DNA from: Acanthococcus lagerstroemiae
Taxonomy: Eukaryota > Arthropoda > Insecta > Hemiptera > Eriococcidae
NCBI GenBank assembly: GCA_031841125.1
Contig: CM063107.1
Coordinates: 68,521,814 to 68,585,813, forward strand
DNA length: 64,000 bases
Reading direction: 5' to 3'
Part shown: positions 58,469 through 64,000 of the stretch, piece by piece
How positions within the stretch are numbered: position 1 is the first letter of the stretch
Layout: the number at the start of each line of letters is the position of its first letter
Position numbers and translations under genes: made by a program
Notes under the pieces: generated by a model
What the model saw: only the letters and a program-made list of their open reading frames with translations
The model's database searches: none
What the model was told of the DNA's origin: nothing

Positions 58469-60556
58469 TAGAGACGAAACTTGACTTTCAACTGGGGGGG
58501 GGGGCGGAGAAGGAAAATTTGCCGATAAATATTTTTTAACGAAAAATTCGCCGACAAATTTTCTAGAAATTTGAAAATTTGCCTATTTTTATCAATTATT
58601 TTTTAATTGAAAAAAAAATCTTGGAAAATTAAAAATTTAAATGAACAGTTTCAAAATGTGCCAACTGTCAAATTATTGGGGGAGTTCAACCCCTAATAAT
58701 TTATAGGTTCGTCCCTGCAAATGCAGATTGGAACCTTATCCCTCAAGCACTCACATTTGCGCACATGAGCATACCCTAGTCTGGGAGGGTAAGGTGGAAG
58801 GATGTTAGATAGTTGAGAGAAACACACAATTTCCTTTACACATTAAGGTGATCGTTATGTACTCTTGGCGATCTTTTTATTTTGAAATTACTCTGATTCG
58901 TCTCCTAAATCGATTCCAATAAAATAAAATAAAAAAACCTACGAAGTTTCAGGTCGATCGGATCAGAGAAATCCGTGCCACAAGCTCCCTTTCATTCTTC
59001 TGGGAAAAACACACGGAGTTTTGACTTTTGTTCCACATTAAATTTCCCTCCTGGGTTATTCTTCAAAAATGTTGATATTCCACGTATGTTTTTCATGGAG
59101 GAAAGTAGAGGATATTTAAACTTTTTTTTTGATAACATATGTATTTGTAATATTGAGCCGACAGTGAGGGGATTCTGTATTTTGGCGGGCAATCAAAATA
59201 ATAAATGCCATGCCGAAGAACACTTTAAGAAGTCCATGCGGAAAGACTAGGCGAACAAAAAATATTCTGCGCCGTCGATTAGTAGATTCCAAAACAAAAA
59301 ATTACATGGAGAGTTGATAAAGGAATTCTAACCCATTAATTAGATGTAATTATTTTTGGATGATGCGTCTATCGTTGCATATAGATGGCCATGCCGAAAG
59401 ACACTTTTTCTCTAAATTCTTAATTTTAGACATACACGAATGCACGAGTCTCGTCACAAAAAAAAATTGGAATTTGATATGAGGACTGTACTGCTCTGAT
59501 AAGAATATACAACTTGACCATGAATTGCGGCGAAAAATTATTGAAACTTCTGTTTTGTGATTGGTTGAAAAAGAGCCATGCCGGATGGACAAAAAATCGA
59601 AGGACAATTTTCAAAGCTGGCCATCCTGACTCTCGCCTCTGAAGATACGATTTCAATGTTACCTCGTGATCTCTTCATCCATTTAAAGTAGCACTACGTT
59701 GTCAGTTTGTTCTAATATACAGCTTGAACATTTAGAAAAAAATAATAAAAATAAAAATCGTTCTGGGACAGCCATGCCGACGGACATTTTAGCATATTTA
59801 GTCCAATTTTGACCAATTAACAGTGGATCAAATTTTCTTCTGAAAGCTTGCAAAAGTAGAATTCAGTCACATCTATCAACGAGAAAAAAATAAAAGCCCG
59901 TATCATTAATAGCTCGTGAGATAACTGCTGGGGGACTGAAATATCAACATTTTCGAAGAATAACTCTCCTATATTCACCAGGACCAAAGCCCGTAAATTA
60001 AACAATAGAACATTAGCTATCGGATTCAGCTTGTGTGTGACATTGGAAAATAAGTCATTTGCTTACAACTTTCTCAAACATCAAGCTCTAGGTCAAACAG
60101 AGAATTTAGTAAAAACAGAATAGTCATTGAAATTCGAAATTCATTTGCTACCGACTTTCAGATTTTCAAACTGTCTTCCACATTTCAGCTTTGTTTCAAC
60201 CTTTCAGATAACATTCGATATTCAGCTGGTAACCTTCGGCTTTTGACTGACTAGTCTCTGACAGGAGTCCAGGTTACTCCGTTTTCACAAACGAAATTTG
60301 ACTTTCAGTTTGGAGATGTGGAGAAGAAAAATTTTCCAACAAATATTTTTTGAAAACTAAATCGTCGACAAAATTTTTACAAAATTAAAGATTTGCTGAT
60401 TTTTTAATCAAGAAAAAAAAAAGCAAACAAACAAACAAACATACATTCATAAAAAATGAAAACTTCAAATGAACAGTTTCAATATTTGCCGACTGCCAAA
60501 TTATGAGGGAGTGTTAATCCCTTACACCCCCTATAGTTTCACCCCTGATACCAGTG
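58469..60556 (+). repeat. Composite dispersed repeat, copy 1
   Basis: Two directly repeated modules of about 250-270 bp (58469-58717 and 60288-60556, both starting near CGAAACTTGACTTTCAG and ending GTCCCTG/ACCCCTG) flank about 650 bp of unique spacer plus the 913-bp insertion. The inverted counterpart is 46160-47350. The module ends (CAGGGACGAAAC... and, reversed, CAGAGACGAAAC...) look like hAT-type inverted repeats. Confidence 0.75.
59053..59965. mobile_element. 913-bp non-autonomous DNA transposon with internal repeats
   Basis: 28-bp imperfect terminal inverted repeats (GGTTATTCTTCAAAAATG... / reversed AGTTATTCTTCGAAAATG...) and a 5-bp duplication CTCCT (59048-59052, 59966-59970). The other copy of the host repeat (near 46570, inverted) has the empty site. 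Inside, a GCCATGCCG motif recurs near 59208, 59388, 59574 and 59770, suggesting degenerate units of about 180-195 bp. No transposase. Confidence 0.82.
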
Positions 60557-60611
60557 GCTAGGGTTACAAGGTCGCTGAATTTGATTTTGACATTAGTTTG
60601 ACTACTTATTT

Positions 60612-60853
60612 AATGCAGCGCTGGAGGAAAATTTAAGAAAATGAACTGGACAGGAAAGAGCATAAAAATTAGGGGAAACTTCTTTAAGAAACCTAAAGAG
60701 CTAAATAAGCTGAGATTTGCCGATGATATGGTCATTATTGCCAAAAATGCAGAAGAATTAAGAATCATGGGACCGGACCTGAGAAGGGAATGTGCGAAAG
60801 TAGGCCTAAGTATTAATTTTATTAAAACGAAGGTTATGTCTAACATCGACTAA
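60612..60853 (+). pseudogene. LINE reverse-transcriptase fragment 1
   Basis: ALEENLRK then, after a 1-nt frameshift near 60640, MNWTGKSIKIRG, LNKLRFADDMVIIAKNAEEL, CAKVGLSINFIKTKVM. FADD is the catalytic box of a non-LTR reverse transcriptase; the flanking residues fit RT fingers/palm. It ends at a stop (60851-60853), directly before a second RT fragment carrying the same segment. Confidence 0.78.
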
Positions 60854-60855
60854 AA

Positions 60856-61740
60856 ACGGATATAAAAGGGGACTATTTTGAAATTAAAGAAGGAGTTCGC
60901 CAAGAAGATCCACTATCGCCGATCCTTTTTAACTGCACACTTGAAGAAATATTTAGAAACTTAAACTGGGAGAAAAAAGGACTGAACATGAATGGTATAA
61001 AAATCACAAATTTAAGATTCGCCGATTATATTACCCTATTTTCCGAATCAGAAATAGAACTAGCAGAAATGATAAACGAATTGAGCGAATACAGTGCAAA
61101 AGCAGAACTTCATATCAACGCTCAGAAAACAATAGTATTAGCTAAAGATAAAAAAACTAAAACCAATAGAAATAGATGGAAAAATTTTAGGCACAGCAAG
61201 CGAAGGGACTTATCTTGGCCAAAAAATAGTTTCCTCAAAACACATGGAAAAAGAAATTAATACAAGAATCATTAAAGCTTGGGCCAAGTACTGGTCACTA
61301 AGAGAAATCTTCAAAGGCCCCTTCAGTCTCACCCACAAAAAGTCAATTTTTTAACGCTTGTGTAGTCCCAACGTTAACATATGGATGCCAAACCTGGACC
61401 TTAAGTGAAAGAATCCTTCTCTGGGTATTAAGAAAAAATATCGTATTAAAATAGAAACGATAAGGAGCAAACTGAGGCATAACGTTGACGGACGTAATAA
61501 GGCACATTCGTCTCACGAAATGGAAGTGGGCAGGTCACGTGTCCCGCCTCACGGACGACCGATGGACCTACAGAGCCACCTTTTGGCAACCTCTAAACTA
61601 CAAGAGGAAAAAGGGGAAACTAAGGTGGAAGGACGACATTAACAAATTCCTAAAAACGCAAAATTATCAAAAAATTTCAAAAACAGGCAAGAATGGGATC
61701 GGTTGCAAGAAACCTTTGCTCTTCATGGGCCAGGAATAAT
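60856..61740 (+). pseudogene. LINE reverse-transcriptase fragment 2 and 3' region
   Basis: Begins TDIKGDYFEIKEGVRQEDPL (the GVRQGDPLSP motif of LINE RTs), then PILFNCTLEEIFRNLNW, NLRFADYITLFSES (FADD changed to FADY) and INAQKT. After frameshifts: NTRIIKAWAKYWSLREIF, VVPTLTYGCQTWTL, then from 61485 VIRHIRLTKWKWAGHVSRL, DDRWTYRATFWQP and LRWKDDINKF, the usual C-terminal end of RTE-like or related LINE ORFs. A tail follows at 61815-61842: AATAAAGGTG and then GATTAT repeats. Multiple lesions, non-functional. Confidence 0.8.
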
Positions 61741-61849
61741 TGCGTGAGCCCTAATCCGGCTTCCAAATCGGAAATGGAAACACAGTGTAGATAGTTATAA
61801 GAATTTATTCCCAATAAAGGTGATTATGATTATGATTATGAAGATTGGG

Positions 61850-64000
61850 AGAAGGGTCAAGGGGGCTACATTTTTTAGCTCCCTCATAACTAGAACACGA
61901 ATATAATTTTTAGTCTAAAACTTTCTGAACGGTCACACAAACACATCCTGAAAATTTGAACCACCCAGTTCTCATAGTTCACGCGCTAACCACGACAATA
62001 CACACAATTTCATTAGGATAGAGATTTTTCGTAATTTTTTTTTCCTTATTCAAAATTCTGTCATAGTTATACCTACTCATAAAAACAAATTTTCCGAATT
62101 GAAACTTTTTTCTTTTTTTGTGGCAAAACTTGGTTTTTTAGTATTATTTAAAACAAGAATGCAGATTTTCTTATGAGAAATTCTATGTTAAACTTCGAAT
62201 ACACTAAGCGACTCGTACATATTTCTGTGTGATTGGTGGGGAGGAGGAGGGGTATTTACATCAGTTAAGACACATTTAGCCCGTGACAGCACACTATTTC
62301 GAAACCCCGTTTTTTTTTACTATCCTATCCCTTCATCATGAAAAAATACATGATTCTAAGAACTACTCGAATCGACCATATTCCTCGCTCCCCTCCTCAT
62401 AACAAATTCACTAATTTTCTTGGGTAACAATTACTACGCTGTAATTTATTTTATAGCAATAATAATTGATCGAGTAAATGTGGTTGATCAGGGAAGTACC
62501 GAGTCATGCTCCCAGTACGGTTCAACTTACATTAGATAAGACCGCAGAAAATGTGGTCCGCATATCGAGAAGATCTAGCGAGTGGGAAACATTTGGTGGT
62601 ATCAATGTAACAATAAATAAAATGGCCCATTCCGATTAAGCTTCACAGTCTACCAAGGTTTGTCAGATGATGACCTTTGGTGAGTTTTTCCTGGGTCCGG
62701 CACAACAAGCGAATTCGTATAGCCGCAAGGCCCTCATCCAGCCCAATAACGAGAACCAAACACACCTTCCTCTTTTTAAAAAATCTTTCAATTCGGTGAT
62801 ATCTAAGACCGAGAGAAAGACAGTGACCAATCTATTTAGAACATTTGCACTTATTTTTTCTTCCGTACCTGCCGGGATTTTAAATAGGAAGAAGCTTGTA
62901 GGTGTGAAGATCGAACAGGAGTAGGCCAGTAAGGAATTGGACGTCATAAATGCAAACGTATGTATTTTAATGTTCTCGGATGCGTTACATAACGAATGAC
63001 GATAAATACGCAAGACGTTCAGATGTCCCTTCACCTAGAATTAACGTTTTAGTACGGGCTCACAAGGAGAACTGGGTACTAGAATAAATCCGACATAGAA
63101 AGACGTAAACTTGACCACTAATTTTAATGAAGTACAAGAAATGCAAGTATTAGAAAATGAAGAGGCGGGCAGTAGTGTACTCTCGTATTACGGTATAGTA
63201 CCGATTTTCGAGTACGAAATTCGCTATTATTCATAATTTGAAGAGGCAAAAAACAAAAACATACAGATAAACCGATTTTACCAAATTCGTGAGTGAAACT
63301 GATGCAATAAATGATAATTTATTCAGGTGATGCCGCCATAAACGGGTAATTACATCGAAAATGGAATAAAAATCATTCTTCTCTTAGCGGAAATGAAACA
63401 AAAAGCCATGCTCGTCTGACATCAAGCTAATGGGCACACGCGATGCAACTTTTCACTAAAACATTGTTTTGGTCTATATCTCCAAAACATGTCTATTCAA
63501 AGCAGTACCGCGGAAATTTCTTATTTTTTTATAGCACCCTACAGTATGAAACTTCAGACGATTCATGAACAACTTTCGTATAAATCGTTCCAAATTTTGC
63601 AAGTTCAGAGTAAAAACCCGTGTAACTGCTCACGTTCTAACCTTAATATTATTGCACAAGAATGAAACAGAAGTACAATTCTATCCAATACGGTCGTTAA
63701 TGATCAAACCAAAAACGAAATCCGTACATTTTGCAAAAGGAAAGGATTCCTTCGACTCAAATATTGTGTTCAGTTGCCTCCTCCCTTTATAATTCCAGCA
63801 CTGGCATATCGAAAAAATTGGTGGCACGGAAAGGATATGGAGTCGTGGGCGCATGTAAACTGCACACACTGGGCAGTCAGGTAAAGGAAACGACATGTGA
63901 ATTGCACATAGCTGCAAAAATCAGATTAAGCATTGAAATTTTAAATTGCACACATAAAGAAATAAAATTTGAGATCGCAAAAAGTGTGAATTGCACACCC
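61850..64000. other. Mostly featureless window end
   Basis: Overlapping frames on both strands at 62663-63034 have no recognised domain. From about 63855 to 64000 the word AATTGCACAC or a close variant recurs four to five times, suggesting the start of a degenerate repeat that continues past the window. Confidence 0.4.

Noticed and set aside
62663..63034. Overlapping 123- and 85-codon frames on opposite strands
   Set aside because: Neither shows a known motif or splice signals; cannot support a gene.

Overview
The window is eukaryotic nuclear DNA, AT-rich and sparsely coding, and looks like an insect genome. The only recognisable host genes are spliced exons of wax-type fatty acyl-CoA reductases (FARs). 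The rest is introns, intergenic DNA and transposon debris: LINE fragments, tRNA-derived SINEs, short inverted-repeat elements and degenerate tandem arrays. The FAR expansion and the repeat style would suit a wax-producing hemipteran such as a scale insect or mealybug. That is inference; the sequence itself only supports an arthropod-type FAR family.

Gene content. Three FAR paralogues lie head to tail on the + strand. FAR-A is represented by its last exon only (4190-4289). FAR-B is complete: eight exons from the ATG at 18475 to the stop at 34455, with matched splice phases, a predicted 496-residue protein and an AATAAA at 34611. FAR-C (37130-43492) is a decayed copy. Five of its eight exons are recognisable, with frameshifts, in-frame stops and a lost splice acceptor; homologues of exons 2, 4 and 5 were not found. 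The enzyme family reduces fatty acyl-CoA to fatty alcohol with NADPH, supplying wax esters, cuticular lipids or pheromones.

Layout. 1-4.2 kb: hAT-like short elements, a palindromic element, a GTTACC-rich tandem array and the FAR-A exon. 4.3-18.4 kb: gene-free, with short elements, a possible Helitron and G+C-rich repeats. 18.4-34.6 kb: FAR-B; introns 2-4 are 3.4-6.5 kb and full of insertions, while introns 1 and 5-7 are under 230 bp. 34.6-43.6 kb: spacer and FAR-C. 43.6-52.5 kb: repeats, a tRNA-SINE, a LINE RNase H fragment on the - strand and two copies of a very short SINE-like family. 52.95-55.17 kb: a degenerate tandem array of about 135-bp units. 55.4-64 kb: another short SINE-like copy, a (GA)n tract, LINE remnants with two successive reverse-transcriptase fragments, and a composite repeat carrying a 913-bp DNA transposon.

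Most distinctive signals: (1) a SINE-like family only 107-111 bp long, four copies, each with its own 10-17 bp target-site duplication; (2) two inverted copies of a composite repeat 11 kb apart, one holding a SINE and the other a 913-bp inverted-repeat transposon, so each serves as the empty-site control for the other; (3) a set of hAT-like elements with 8-bp target duplications, many with poly-G/poly-C runs. I found no bacterial-type system, CRISPR array, rRNA gene or free-standing tRNA gene.
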